A DNA stretch of 64,000 nucleotides from Morinoia aosen (lineage: Eukaryota; Arthropoda; Malacostraca; Amphipoda; Talitridae), in the NCBI GenBank assembly GCA_030386875.1, contig CM059576.1, forward strand, positions 17,860,058 through 17,924,057, written 5' to 3'. The notes below the pieces were generated by a model. That model was given only the letters and a program-made list of their open reading frames with translations, had not been told where the DNA came from and made no database searches. A program made the position numbers and the translations under genes. Positions 20,497-31,698 of the stretch are shown in pieces; the stretch's first letter is position 1; each line of letters starts with the position of its first letter.

Positions 20497-21783
20497 CTAT
20501 AATTTGTTCATAAGAGACGAGTCAGAGAGATAACTAATAAGCCGCCAATGGTTAAAACGCCCACAAGTCGGTTCTCCCAACATCTTACACAAGACAAAAT
20601 CAGAGTCAGAGCCCTGTAAACCAGGGTAATAACGGGAACGTACATCGGAAAAGTGAAGGCACTCGACCAATATATGCTGCACCGACAGCGGCACCAAGCA
20701 GTGATCGCAAAGAGGGGCCGGGCGACGTTCCATTAAATGGCCATGAGTGAGGCGAGTGCGACCAATCCTCAGTCGACACAAGAAGACTTCTACTCGGCGG
20801 TTCCGGCATGCTGAAGAAGGCCAGGCTCGGACACTGCCTTTAATCTTGCGCAGCTTGTTGTCTTGGGTGTTTTCCCACTGTCGCTGCCAGAGTTGGGTTA
20901 ATGCAGCTTTAATTATAGGGTAGTAATCTCGGGCGGGTACTTTGGTATTTGTTGGGTTAGCAGCAGAGGTTGCAGCATTTCGCGCTAACTCGTCTGCCCG
21001 ATCGTTGCCACGCACATCAACATGGCCAGGTACCCAGCATGGAGTTACAAGTTTTGGGGAGCTTGCAAGTCGCAAAAGGCTAGACATTATTCCAGAAATT
21101 ATTGGATGTGTGGAGTTGTAGGATCTCAGTGACTGGAGGGCATCCTTGGAATCGGAGAACACCACATAAGAACCCGAAGCAGGCCGCTCCTCAATCATGC
21201 GGAGTGCGGCACGGATGGCGATCAGCTCCGCAGAGTAGATTGACGTTTCAGGAAGCAGTCTTTCCTCCACCACTCCGCCATCAAAAACTGTAGCACAGCC
21301 CACTGCGTCATCCGTTTTAGAACCATCAGTGTAGATTTGAAAAGCTCCCTCGTGGTCACTGTGAAGGTGATCTCGGAAAATATGTCGCAGTATGGATCTT
21401 ATCATCTCTTTCTTTGGGTATTGCGGTCCTGGACAGAAAGTTTGTGTTGGAATTTGCCAGGTTGGCTCTTCCAGAGTGAGGGCACGCTCAACTTTGAACG
21501 GAGGCAACTGCGTCATTTCTACCAGTGCTTCGTAGTCAGTAGAGGAGAGGATATAATATGGAAACAGCTCCCGGTCCCGCACTCCTTCCATCACGCTATT
21601 CCACGTGGCCGTTAAAGGTAGTTGTCTAAGTCGTACAATATACTGTAGAGTAAGCTGTGCTCGACGAAGTTGCAAGGCTGGTTCACCGCAATCCACCAAT
21701 AAGCTCACCACCGGTGACGTCCGAAAGGCCCCCGTACACAGCCTCAAAGCTGAGTTTAGACTGGGTCCAAGAGTGATAAGCAT
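20497..21783 (-). pseudogene. LINE ORF2, C-terminal RNase H part
   Basis: A 428-residue reading. The middle holds an RNase H with YTDGSK, SAELIAIRAAL, VVFSDSKDAL and HVDVRGNDRADELA, so all acidic positions are kept. The end has CDHCLVPLSVQHILVECLHF, the cysteine/histidine motif common at the end of I-type ORF2 proteins. About 400 bases of 3' UTR follow before the (CTA)n tail. Confidence 0.9.
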
Positions 21784-23078
21784 GATGGGCTAGCATTCTG
21801 GTAGACGACGCAGCCATAATCAATCTTGGCACGAACCGTGGCTCTATATAGTCGCAGCATGGTTGTTCGGTCAGCACCCCATGTTAATCTGGACAGGCAT
21901 TTTAGGAGATTCAGAGCTCTAGAACACCTTCCTTTTAAAGCCAGTATGTGAGGTCTCCATGACAGTTTATTGTCCAACAACATGCCCAGATAGGATGCCG
22001 TGGGTGAGACGTTGACCAGCCTATCACCGAGAAAGAGCTCAGGCGTAGGCTCATTAGTGCGATGAGGCTGCACATGGAGTGCCACAGTCTTTTTAGCTGA
22101 AAATAAAAAGCCTCGCTCGTCGGCCCAGGCTCCAATGCGGTTAATGGCTTCCTGTATTCGATGAGTCAAAGCTGGTAGGTTTCTAGAGGATGCATATAGC
22201 ATGAAATCATCCACGTACAAGGAGAACGAAACATGCCTTGGTAGGTCCTTTGTGATGGCGTCTATTGCAAGTAAAAAGAGCGTGCAGCTTATAACGCTGC
22301 CCTGAGGTACCCCCTCGTTTTGAGTCATCAGAGCAGAAAACCGTGTGCCCACTCTAACGTTAAACCGACGTTCCCTTAAAAATTCGCGTACATACATCGC
22401 CATATGACCTCGTACACCAATCTGATGCAGCCGCTCCAATATCCCATATCGCCAGGCAGTGTCATAAGCCTTCCGCAAGTCGAAGAAGACGCATATAGTG
22501 TGCCTTCCTTGGGCACGCTCTTTAACAATATGGTTCTGCAGTCTGAGGAGGGCGTCGGTGGTTCCACGAAGAGATCTAAAACCAAACTGAACTGAAGAGA
22601 GATGATCTCCTGCCTCCAAAAGGCGCATCAATCTAATGTTGATTATCTTCTCCAGTACCTTTCCCACACAGCTTGTTAGGGCTATGGGGCGGTAACTAGA
22701 TGCTTCAGTGGATGGTTTATTGGGTTTCAAGAAGGCAAGTACTGTGGCTAATTGCCATTCTGTAGGATATACATGGGTTGTCCAGATTTTATTATACAAA
22801 TGAAGAAGGTAGGTGATTGCTGATGAGTGCATTTTCTTTAGCATCTTGTAGTGGATGTCATCTGGTCCAGGGGATGTATTCTTACATTGTCGGAGTGCAT
22901 GATACAGTTCAAGGTACGTTATGGGTGAATTGTATGGATATTGTTCATCCGATGCAAAATTAAGGTGAGATTGTTCTTGGCGCTGTTTGATGATTTGGAA
23001 GCCGGCTGTATAGTGCCTTCCGCTACTGACGTCGGCAAAATGCTCGGCCATCAAGGAGGCAACGCGACCCTGGTTCAT
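21756..23078 (-). pseudogene. LINE ORF2, reverse transcriptase
   Basis: A 440-residue reading with the usual order of motifs: SPGPDDIHYKMLKKM, YRPIALTSCVGKVLEKIIN, QFGFRSLRGTTDALL, FFDLRKAYDTAW, GVPQGSVISCTLF and the catalytic FSLYVDDFMLYASS. The thumb region ends in VRAKIDYGCVVYQNASPSC. A frameshift around 21770 separates it from the RNase H reading. Catalytic residues appear intact. Confidence 0.92.
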
Positions 23079-23617
23079 GGTGATCTCTCCGTTGTCCGTG
23101 AGGCAAGGTAGGGCAAGTCCAAAAGCTCTTCACATGTAGCTATGCGAAGAGGAGGGATGTACAGATTACATACTGTAAACGGTGCAGTAGCAGTTTCCAC
23201 TCGGACAGCCATCACCTGCAAGCATGAATTGATGGGCAGCCTGTAATATGGGAAACTCTGCTTCACAAAGATTGCCAGTCCTGTTCCAGGAAGAGGATTA
23301 TTATTTGTAGAGTAAATTTCTACTCGGTAGTGCTTAAATCGGGGCGGATCACTGCCTCCGAGCATAGTTTCCTGGAGGGGTACACAAGTTGGTTGAAGTT
23401 CTAGTAGGATAGCATGGAGATCACCGTAGTTACGTCGCAAGCTGCGACAATTCCAATGAATGATGGTAAAAGCCAGTCTGATAAAAAAGTTACAGTTGTT
23501 ACTTCTGAGGTGGTGCACTAGATTCAGTGCTTGCTGCACGTTGACTGACCAGAGTTGGGATAGGTCTCGCCTGGTCTGGTTTCCTTCTTCCCTCGCGCCA
23601 CGTTCGCACCTCGACAT
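23075..23617 (-). pseudogene. LINE ORF2, N-terminal endonuclease part, truncated
   Basis: Contains IIHWNCRSLRRNYGDLHAIL and LQETML, the first two motifs of the APE-type endonuclease that nicks target DNA, then FTVCNLYIPP. It breaks off after EELLDLP. The expected second half (with the GDFN and SDH motifs) and the linker to the reverse transcriptase are missing: the DNA passes directly, with a frame change, to the pre-RT segment read at 23078. Confidence 0.87.
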
Positions 23618-25547
23618 CAGGTGGTGGTATCGAGGGAAGGCCGGGAGGAGGAGGAGACTTCTTCAGCAACTCATCCCTCAGTCCCTTGGGTACATGTCTA
23701 ACACGGTCCAATGAATATTTTCTCTGGGATGTGCTGTGTTCGCCCGACTGGTCGCGAGCTACTTTTGAGATAGGTGTGCTGGTAGGCGACGCTCCACTCT
23801 GGAGGCGCTTGCGTGGAATTCCCATGGCTTGAAGTTTTTCTGGCACCTTAGGCGGTGGCATTTTTGGTGGTGGTAATTTAGCAGTAGTAGATTTAGCTGA
23901 GGCAGTTGCGCTAGGACCTGCAGTAACTTTCGGTGGTTTACCTTGGCCAGACGAAATCTGGCCAGTCCCACCCTCCGGAAGCGTCGTGGTGGCACTGTCG
24001 GGAGGAACATCCTTATTCAGAGCTGGGCCTTCCACTACAGGAACTGCCCTAGGCGGAGAGCCGGTTTCAGTACGGCCTCGGGACGTCACCAGCACCTCAC
24101 CCTCGGCATGACCCTCGTCGTCTGTGCTCACCTGTCGTCTATGGCCTTTATCAAACTCCCTCATGGTCTGTTGCACAACCATTCCTCTTGGGGGCTCAGC
24201 CTCAATAGGGCCTGATGGGTCACCTCGACCAGCGCTACTGCGGCCCATGGGCCTGGTAATATCTGCAAACGTGACCCCCTCACGGACATTTCGGGCTGCC
24301 ACGCGCCTTCTAGCATCTCCAAAAGATAGTTTTTCTTTGCATTGTAGAGCCACAACTTCTTGTTCCTGCTTATACGTTGGGCAGTTTAAAGATGAGGCTG
24401 GGTGGGGACCTCTACAGTTCGAGCATCTGGCTGGGAGAGAACAGGGCAGCTCATGCACTTCTCCAGCACACTGGTAACAGACACCCACAGCCGCTCTGCA
24501 CGACCCAGCGCCATGTCCAAAACGTTGGCATTTGTAGCATCGTATGGGTCTGGGCACGTAATTCCGTACGGAGCACTTGGCCCACCCAATGGAGACTTCA
24601 GTTGGGAGCTGACAGGCATCAAAAGTCAAGATATAGACAGGTTGATTCATCAGAACTCCGCCAATTCTTTTCTTCGTTTGATACACATCCGTTACCTTGT
24701 GCCGCTTCAAGCCTTCGGGAGGGAAGTTTGGAGCATTCCTGTAGTAAATGGTTCCCTTAGTTTGATTGAGGGTTTTGTGAGGCTCCGCAACAACTTCGTC
24801 CATGTCCAGGGTCCTCAAATTAACAATAGCCTGGCTCTGCACTCGATTCGCCACCTCTACAATCACACCTCCGGAACGAGTCTCATTAATATTCTTCGGC
24901 CGGCCCCCAATAATTCGCACAATCTCATCGTTTGCCCGAATGACGTTGATAGTGGCCAGATTTGTATTAGATGGAGATGATATGCAAAAGAACTTTTTGT
25001 AGTCAGTCTCCTGCCACTGTTGAAGGGGAGGGTATGTAGGGGCGTCACTACCGGTTCGGACCTTCCTATTTCTCCTCCATCGCCCTTTAGATGATGCAGG
25101 CTGGAAAGGTTCAAGCGTCTGAATCTGAGTTAGGTTTCTATTTCTGTTGTCTTCATGTGCCCGATGACTGTCCCCACCATCATCAGGGGGAGCGGTCGAT
25201 GACAGCGTGGGCGCATCTTCTGAGGCCACAGATTGTAGTACTTGTTTGGGTTCTGTTTGGTTCACACCGGACCCAGCTTCACTCTCAGCCGTAAGCCGTG
25301 AGGGTGCTTCTTGTCTCACAGGTAGAACGGCGGAATGATCAGTGGAAATTTCCATGGGAGGCTCCTCTGAAGGAAGCAGAGGAGAGGCCAGGTCTTCACC
25401 AGAAAGTCGAGAAGAGGGTTCATTGGTGGAAGCAAGCGGTGGTTTAGGATTCTCTTTCAGTGAGGGTTGCCCCTCACCTATCCAGGCCCGCTCAAGCCGG
25501 AAAAGAACCCACCGGGCGATCAGCAGCATTCTGGTGCATCTCTGCAC
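23499..25547 (-). CDS. LINE ORF1, gag-like nucleic-acid-binding protein
   Basis: 682 residues from the ATG at 25547. The N-terminal 180 residues are Ser/Pro/Glu-rich, residues about 180-325 probably form the RRM-like fold usual in this position, and three zinc knuckles lie at 337-350 (CYKCQRFGHGAGSC), 357-369 and 375-389. A Pro/Ser/Lys-rich tail with KLPPPKMPPPKVP follows. Proteins of this kind coat the LINE RNA and bring it to the target. The frame is intact. Its end overlaps the start of ORF2 by about 120 bases in another frame. Confidence 0.88.
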   Translation of the reverse strand: MQRCTRMLLIARWVLFRLERAWIGEGQPSLKENPKPPLASTNEPSSRLSGEDLASPLLPSEEPPMEISTDHSAVLPVRQEAPSRLTAESEAGSGVNQTEPKQVLQSVASEDAPTLSSTAPPDDGGDSHRAHEDNRNRNLTQIQTLEPFQPASSKGRWRRNRKVRTGSDAPTYPPLQQWQETDYKKFFCISSPSNTNLATINVIRANDEIVRIIGGRPKNINETRSGGVIVEVANRVQSQAIVNLRTLDMDEVVAEPHKTLNQTKGTIYYRNAPNFPPEGLKRHKVTDVYQTKKRIGGVLMNQPVYILTFDACQLPTEVSIGWAKCSVRNYVPRPIRCYKCQRFGHGAGSCRAAVGVCYQCAGEVHELPCSLPARCSNCRGPHPASSLNCPTYKQEQEVVALQCKEKLSFGDARRRVAARNVREGVTFADITRPMGRSSAGRGDPSGPIEAEPPRGMVVQQTMREFDKGHRRQVSTDDEGHAEGEVLVTSRGRTETGSPPRAVPVVEGPALNKDVPPDSATTTLPEGGTGQISSGQGKPPKVTAGPSATASAKSTTAKLPPPKMPPPKVPEKLQAMGIPRKRLQSGASPTSTPISKVARDQSGEHSTSQRKYSLDRVRHVPKGLRDELLKKSPPPPGLPSIPPPDVEVRTWREGRRKPDQARPIPTLVSQRAASTESSAPPQK

Positions 25548-25843
25548 TTAAGGCGGGCACACGCTGACCACTAGGAAGTAAATACCTCCTCCCACCGTCG
25601 ACCCCGGCCCGTGGCAGTCCCCAAGTACGCCCGAGATAACAGAGACTTTATAACCCGTAACTGCCGGGGCCCGGTTTATATTTACATGGGAAACCTCACC
25701 CATGGTCCCCCTTTTGTCAGGCTGCTCCAGTTGAGCCAGCCTACCATGGTTGAACCTACCAGAACCGGGGCCCCGGCAATATAGCCTCAACCTTCATGGC
25801 AGCACGCAAGCCCTCCCACCACAAGGTAAGGACATGGGGAGGG
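25548..25843 (-). other. LINE 5' leader
   Basis: GC-rich sequence between the 5' target duplication and ORF1. The 5' end of I-like elements normally contains an internal promoter, but I see no specific motif. Confidence 0.55.
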
Positions 25844-25932
25844 AAATTATTGGCTAATCTTCCTGTTTTGATGTTTGCACCTTATCTCTTCATGGCGACA
25901 TATTTAGTGAAACCCTCAGTTTTCGACATAAT

Positions 25933-27884
25933 ACAAACTATACCAGTTTTTCAGCAACTTCACTTTAATTTACCACAATTTTCGTCGGAGGATCAGAAGC
26001 ACACGTGCACATCGTATCGTATCACCTTCACGTTCCTTCAGGTACCTCTCAGCAGTCTTCCTGGTCATACCTCCTGGAGAGTTTCCAGGAAACGGCCCAG
26101 GAAAGTCTCAAATCTACTACGCCATTCCGCTGATGTGGATTGACAGCGTACAATTTTAATTTTACGTTTACTTTTCTTTAACAGAAATGAATTAATATGC
26201 TTTTCAACTAAAAAGATGCTAATCAACAAATGAGCTTAATGTTACAATTTTGAATTAGTAAAACACTCTCGTAATTTTCTCGTTGCTTGTATCCTAGTAT
26301 ATGTGAACATGTGTATGTGCTCATACATTTAAATATATACATGTGCATTTACGCTCAACAGTTTTTGGAAATTTTCTCTTCATTTGTCCTATAAACACCG
26401 TATTTCTCTATTTTCTCTATATGTTATCGTCAAGCATTTATATGAGAAATCTCATAAATTTGTTGTGTGAGTTGAAGCGTGCACTCGTAATTAAGCTGTC
26501 AACTCATTTTTTCCATTTATATGCTCTCTCAAACTGATGTTTTTGAGTATCTGCCTCAATAAACAATTCTAATCATGTTCGTCGATGTCAAGAAATACAA
26601 TACTTATATGTCAATGTATGCATCACCTGTCATAAGTGTTTCCGATCCACAAAGTTCGTTATGTTTATTGTTTCCATGAATGAAAAAACACTATTCAATT
26701 TCAACTAACCAACATTGGATACTTTGTATGTCATTCTATCCGTTTTTGTACAAGCCATAAACCTGCCATCCTGGCAGCTATGTATGTTTCTCAATTAAAA
26801 TCATTTGTAACATTTTTCGAAAATAATGTAACTTTTTTGTTTGTTAACGTTTAAGGAAATTAGTGTTTTCTTCTCATATTCAGGTCCTAAAATGTTCTTA
26901 GTCATGTGTGGCGCAATTTATCATTTCACTTCTTACGCTCTTGAGTATATCATGACAACAATATAAAGGAGATAAATTTCACTCCAATACTCCAGTTCTG
27001 TTGTACATATCTTGGTAGCCGTTGTAGAATAATCGTTTTCATGCTTCTAAGTCCATTAGACTGTTTTGTCCCTTTATTGTTCGCGTAAAAAAAATCATCT
27101 ATTCGTAGCGTGATGAAAAACATTGTCTCCGAGTCGATTGAAATACTAGTTTATACGTAGGAGTGAAAGTATAGAACTGAATGTCAACCTCGCTTAGACA
27201 CATGATTATTTTTATCTACCCATTTTACCTTCAACTAATTCCTTATACCGTAAGTCTCTGAGCTCGTTTCTCACTGTAAGTGTGCACTAAAATGTTTTCA
27301 GCATGCTTCGTCACTGAAATTGTGTTTTCTTCTATAATTGCAGTTACATATATCATCTAATTTGAAGTAAACATTAGAAATGTACATAGCCCATAATATG
27401 TTTCCACTAGTGACATGGGTATTACAATGCTCATATGTGTGTGTATCATATACATAAGTGTATTTACTTTAAGATATTTCAATAAAAAATCATCTTCATC
27501 GGAAATAAAATTTTTTATTTCTTTACAGCCTATTCTGAAGACTTAAACATGGGCGTAAACTGTCTTTTTGACTTGAACTATCCACTTATTTCGTATTTTC
27601 TCTCATAATATAAGAAACTTTCAGTATTTCCCAACATCATGAGACCTAATTACGACAATTTGTTCCCGTGTTTTCAGTTCTGCATTGATGCGAGATTATC
27701 GTCAGATTTTTATCGTAATAATTCTTTCACGAATGAATGCCTTATGACTCCCTTATTTAAGAGGGGTTTCATTTCATGTGTCCGTTTATCGCAACATGAT
27801 ACTCACAGCGAAGTAATTGCAGCTTCAAGAGCCCTGATATCTTTATAATGGTGCACTCAACACCGTGACTTCTTTATCACATTA
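25933..27884. other. AT-rich stretch without recognisable gene
   Basis: About 1.95 kb with only short open frames, stretches of alternating TATG/CATA and no element ends recognised. Nothing supportable. Confidence 0.55.
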
Positions 27885-27887
27885 TTA

Positions 27888-28240
27888 TTATATAAGAAAG
27901 TTTTTGCCTCCCTTTACCACGACTAAGATGTTTCAAGAGAGTAACGCTGAAGGCACCATTTAGTATGTAGTTGAAGGAACGCGGAATCTATGCACAAGAG
28001 GCATAGAAACGGTAAGCGAACAAAGAAAGTCATGAAACAAGAAAAAATTGAAAGAGAAAGTATTATGTGCTGAAAAACAGGACAGCAGTGAACCGAAAAA
28101 AGGATGGTCCGTAACAAAACAAAAACCTATTCTATTTTAACCAAAATAAAGCCAGTCTATCCTTTAGCTCGGGCCCTCTCGATGTCCCTCTGGGAGCGCT
28201 AATTCCTATAGATACAATAGTTGTATCCCCCAGAGGGATC
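27888..28240 (+). repeat. Unclassified interspersed repeat, copy A
   Basis: The first of eight copies of a ~340-bp family. It starts AGAAAGTTTTTGCCTCCCT, has the internal landmarks GGCACCATTTAGT, CGGAATCTATGCACAAG, AAAAACAGGACAGCAGT and GTCCGTAACAAAAC, and ends with a hairpin (CCCTCTGGG...CCCAGAGGG with an inner GATACAA/TTGTATC stem). No RNA polymerase III boxes were recognised. Confidence 0.85.
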
Positions 28241-28920
28241 TTTTGTCACCTCTATGCATCGTACATCAACCACGTGACGCCACATCTCCATGGCAAAAAA
28301 AATTATAACTTTGATGAAATGCTTCTCAGATAAACGATGGCATTCATGCATCGTCAACTAATCACATCATGATCATCCTATGACCGTGAGCATTTATTTT
28401 TGGGTCTCAAAGGAGTGAAAATCTATTTCGTCTCAACTATTAATTACTTCAGCAACAATTGCGAATTCAGTTCAAACCAGGTACGAAAACGACTTGAACT
28501 GCACTTTAATTTCACTTTTTAATGAAATCTTGACAAGACCTAGTGGATCAAAAGTATTCTAATGCCTGAATCAAGGAAAAAACACGACACACCACACGAT
28601 CTCAGGAAAATGGCAATATTCATCTCATCTGGTCTCCGAACGATGAATTAATACATTATCAACACTTTATAATAAAACGTAATGTGTCTCCTCAAAGTCA
28701 TATTTGAATATATACTTTGTGTGCAATTTCTCCCATCTTATCACAATGGGATATCATTCAACACATCAAATTGGTTGGTCCATCTCTCTGTTGCGCCTCT
28801 AAGGGTACATTTCGGGTCTATTTTCGGATAATGGTAATTTTTCGGTTTATAAACTCATCCTATAGAAATTTGTTTTGCGCATCCAACGATATAGTTGGCT
28901 TTCATGTACGTCAATTGGTT
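28241..28920. other. AT-rich stretch without recognisable gene
   Basis: No open frame or repeat end recognised. Confidence 0.5.
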
Positions 28921-29770
28921 CGTCTTCTGGACGGGGTAAAAGACGCGCTGTGGTGTTCTCCCTCAGGCTGCTTTACACTCCGGGCAGACTTGTGAATATC
29001 GATAGACTTGTGAAATATCTTTGCCCGAAGTGAGTGACTGAGGTGCAAGCGAACGAACCCGGCAAGGTAAGGAAAACACAACTGGAACAAACGCCGTATT
29101 TTGAAGCTCGCCGACAATAATGGCACAAGGGGATATTACAGTCAGTAATACAGCAACCGATGACGTCTTGGCGGACCGACGGTTGTCGGAGAGACGCTGC
29201 GTGGTTGGAGGACGAGAGCAGACCGGTGAGGCTGCTGCTGGCCGAGTGACTCCGACCAAGGAGTACCGAAGGCGCTACCAGGGCACGGGTTCGTCTAGCA
29301 AGCGACAAGGCGTGGCGGCTAGCAGTCGAGGCGGTGGTGACGGCAGCGGGTGAGGTGCTGGCGGAGCGTCGAGACTTAGTGTGAATATCAGGGACGCTGC
29401 GAGTGTACTGCCCTTGCGCTGGCTGCGCGGCTGTTTATATAGGCCTCGCTGGAGCTCAACTCTGGCCGTCCACGTCCCCGATTGGTCAAGACGCCCGAAG
29501 ACGGGGGTGCCCGCTTTTAGCCGTCTAGGCTTGTGCTATACTTACGGAGGTTTCTATCGACGTTGCCTGACTGTTCGAAGCAGGCTGCTTATAAAGCTCG
29601 GTCCGGCACCCCAGTGCCAAACTTGAGCTCTGATTATTGGTCGTTTGGTACTGGCGCTTTGAGGCTGTGAGGTGGCGCTTTTAAGCTTGTGTGTGTTCAT
29701 ACCACCACAGCGCGCTAGTGTGACCTTGGGGTGCGCAAATGGGTGGGTGACCTCCCTCTTACCCCCCCCC
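28921..29770. other. GC-rich island with TATA-like sites
   Basis: This island is clearly richer in G and C, and in CpG, than its surroundings. It holds TATA-like TTTATATAGG (about 29430) and TTATAAAGC (about 29588), a donor-like CAAGGTAAGG near 29063 and a small plus-strand frame (29120-29353, 77 residues, no recognised domain). A poly-C run near 29761-29776 ends it. It could be a promoter or first exon of a host gene, or a decayed LTR. Nothing decides between these. Confidence 0.4.
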
Positions 29771-29959
29771 CCCCCATTACGAGTCTGTATTGAGTGTTTC
29801 TCTACGGGAATAGCATGAGAGTTCATTCATGGCCTTACTTTGAATGCTTTCGTACTTAAACGAAACATTCTATTACTCAGTGATAAATTATGATGGTGTA
29901 ATTGAGTGTTTTGAGTCCGGCTGCTGAGTCATCAGCTAATTAGCTTGCTGTGTAAGCGT

Positions 29960-30330
29960 AATCGCCTCCCGAAGTTTTAAAGCTACAGGAATGGTAATTA
30001 AATCATTCGAAAGGGCTCAAAAAGAACTACAAAGCAATACAGGTAATTAAAAAAATTAGTCAGCATTTAAATTTTTTTTTCAAAAAAACTCTTCTGAAAC
30101 TTGTATTTATTGACTTTTGATATGGATCCTTTCACACTGTTTTGAAGGTACATAAGAAGGTACAGAATCGCTGATAAGACTCAATTCAAAAATTAGTAAT
30201 GAATGAAATTTTTTTCTTTGAAAATGGCTCTCTGAAAACTTGCCTTTTTGGCTTTCGAAAACCTACTCCTCCCACAGTTTTAAAGGTACAGAGATGAAAA
30301 GCATACCAATCAATAGCGATTGAAAAGATC
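29960..30330 (+). repeat. Three degenerate direct repeats
   Basis: A segment like CAGTTTTAAAGGTACAGAGATG recurs near 29970, 30137 and 30274, each followed by AT-rich sequence that ends in a CTCTGAAAACTTG-like motif. The units are roughly 140-165 bases long. Confidence 0.5.
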
Positions 30331-30334
30331 TATA

Positions 30335-30483
30335 GATCCGGTGCAAAAGTATTTTTAATTTCAATTCATGTTCAAAATTAAAAGCAAAATTATTCAAAAA
30401 AGTGGAAAAAGAGGTTATTTTTGGGGGAAAAAAGTTCTCAAAATTCAAAAAATAAAATAATCGAAAAACTTTTGCACCGGATC
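30335..30483. repeat. Short inverted-repeat element
   Basis: GATCCGGTGCAAAAGT at 30335-30350 has its exact reverse complement at 30468-30483. The 117-base middle is AT-rich. It is probably a small MITE or its remnant; no target duplication is clear. Confidence 0.6.
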
Positions 30484-30722
30484 GCTAGACAGGACAATAT
30501 GCTATCTAGAAAATATTTTCTCAGTTCTGTGAGTTCAAAATTGTAGGAGTAGGATTTTCTGCAACACATGTTTTTTCATGTTTTTTTAAAAATGATCTTA
30601 TTCATGTATGGTTACGAAAATACGCACAAATAAAAAAATATTCATAACAATTTACACCTACGGAAGATATCTCAGAAAAATCCACCGAGAACTTTGACTT
30701 TTTTTTACCCCGAACAGTCCCC

Positions 30723-31645
30723 TTAATGGGGTCATCCAAGGCCCCTGCCAGGCCCCTGTCACTCTGATGGTCATTTTTCATGTTTGTGTTAGAAAAGGAC
30801 CCTAAGGTGGTGGACTAATCGGTCCTAAAATTGTATGGCGCTACGGACAATAGATCCTCTCCCCAGGGGGGGGGGAGGTAAGGGGACCATAATCTTTAAT
30901 TTTCGATCCCATATAATACGAAAACAAAAAGGGAAACGGAAAATTTGCAACTATACTTTTGTTAGACATGTTCCAAGGATTCTAAAACTGTCTTTGTTTT
31001 TGTTCAAGCATAGAAACTCAATAATAAACTCAGTTAACGACAACTTCGGTCAGTGACTATTTAGTTGCTGCTTTGGTATCCAAGTATTCTCTCTCCATCA
31101 CGACATGATATCTCTATCAAAGTTCTAATATCACTGTTTTCACCCATGACCAAATTTCGTTCATCCATGTACGGCATTTCCAATACTTTCCCTCTGCTTC
31201 TCCACTAAATCCAAACAGCTAGGGTTGGCGTACAACCCAGCTAACTAGTCGTCAAAATAATTGAAGTATTTCCACAGGTATAAGACATTCGGGGCCACCA
31301 GTTGTCTCACTACATAGACGGATACCAGAACCATGATCCCCTCACAATGGGTTTACTCTTACAATACCACCGTTTATCATCTTTAAACGCCCCGAAAGCG
31401 ACTCAACAATGAAGACCAGAAAATGTCTTTGTTTTTGTTCTAGCATAGAAACTCAATGACTTCTATTCTTTTGAAACATGTATAAAAAAATGATTGAAAA
31501 ACTAATATATCAAATTTTTCGGAAAAACTAAGGCTTAAATCAAAAAAGTTACATGAATAAAATGCTTTTCTTGAAAAATACATATACTGACCAAATTTCA
31601 GATCAATCGGATCAAAATTCAGATTTTAAGGAATGACCCCCTTAA
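30723..31645 (-). mobile_element. TTAA-flanked non-coding element, copy 1
   Basis: The left end TTAATGGGGTC and right end GACCCCCTTAA form an inverted repeat with TTAA at both ends, the piggyBac-type target. It matches 52738-54041 in reverse orientation, including the left 320 bases and the right 230 bases. It contains two copies of a module with TGTCTTTGTTTTTGTT and GAAACTCAAT. The middle (about 31045-31410) is unrelated to copy 2. No coding sequence. Confidence 0.75.
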
Positions 31646-31698
31646 AGGATGTGTAGGACCTTCTCGTTTGATGGTCTTTGTATCCTGGGGTCCAGGGT

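Larger units (their letters stand above)
20085..25843 (-). mobile_element. I-superfamily (Nimb-like) LINE with 13-bp target duplication
   Basis: The element is flanked by AAATTATTGGCTA at 20072-20084 and 25844-25856. It is 5.76 kb on the minus strand: a 5' leader (25843-25548), ORF1 with three zinc knuckles, ORF2 with endonuclease start, reverse transcriptase and a C-terminal RNase H, and a (CTA)n-type 3' tail at 20085-20098. The ends suggest a full-length insertion event, but ORF2 has an internal deletion in the endonuclease-to-RT region and frameshifts. Confidence 0.9.
19494..25932. mobile_element. Foldback (long hairpin) element split by a LINE
   Basis: The left arm (19494 to about 19801) and right arm (about 19856-20084 continued at 25857-25932) are reverse complements over roughly 300 bases around a GC-rich loop of about 55 bases. 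Both outer ends have CGAAAACTGAGGG. The right arm is cut at 20084 by a LINE and resumes at 25857. Without the LINE the element is about 670 bp and non-coding. The superfamily is uncertain. A half copy lies at 3886-4250. Confidence 0.88.

Noticed and set aside
27888-28240. tRNA-derived SINE interpretation of the ~340-bp repeat family
   Set aside because: I could find neither A-box nor B-box promoter sequence nor an A-rich or microsatellite tail on either strand, so the class is left open.
29120-29353. 77-residue frame in the GC-rich island
   Set aside because: No domain or clear Kozak or splice context; GC-rich DNA has fewer stops by chance. Mentioned only within the island entry.
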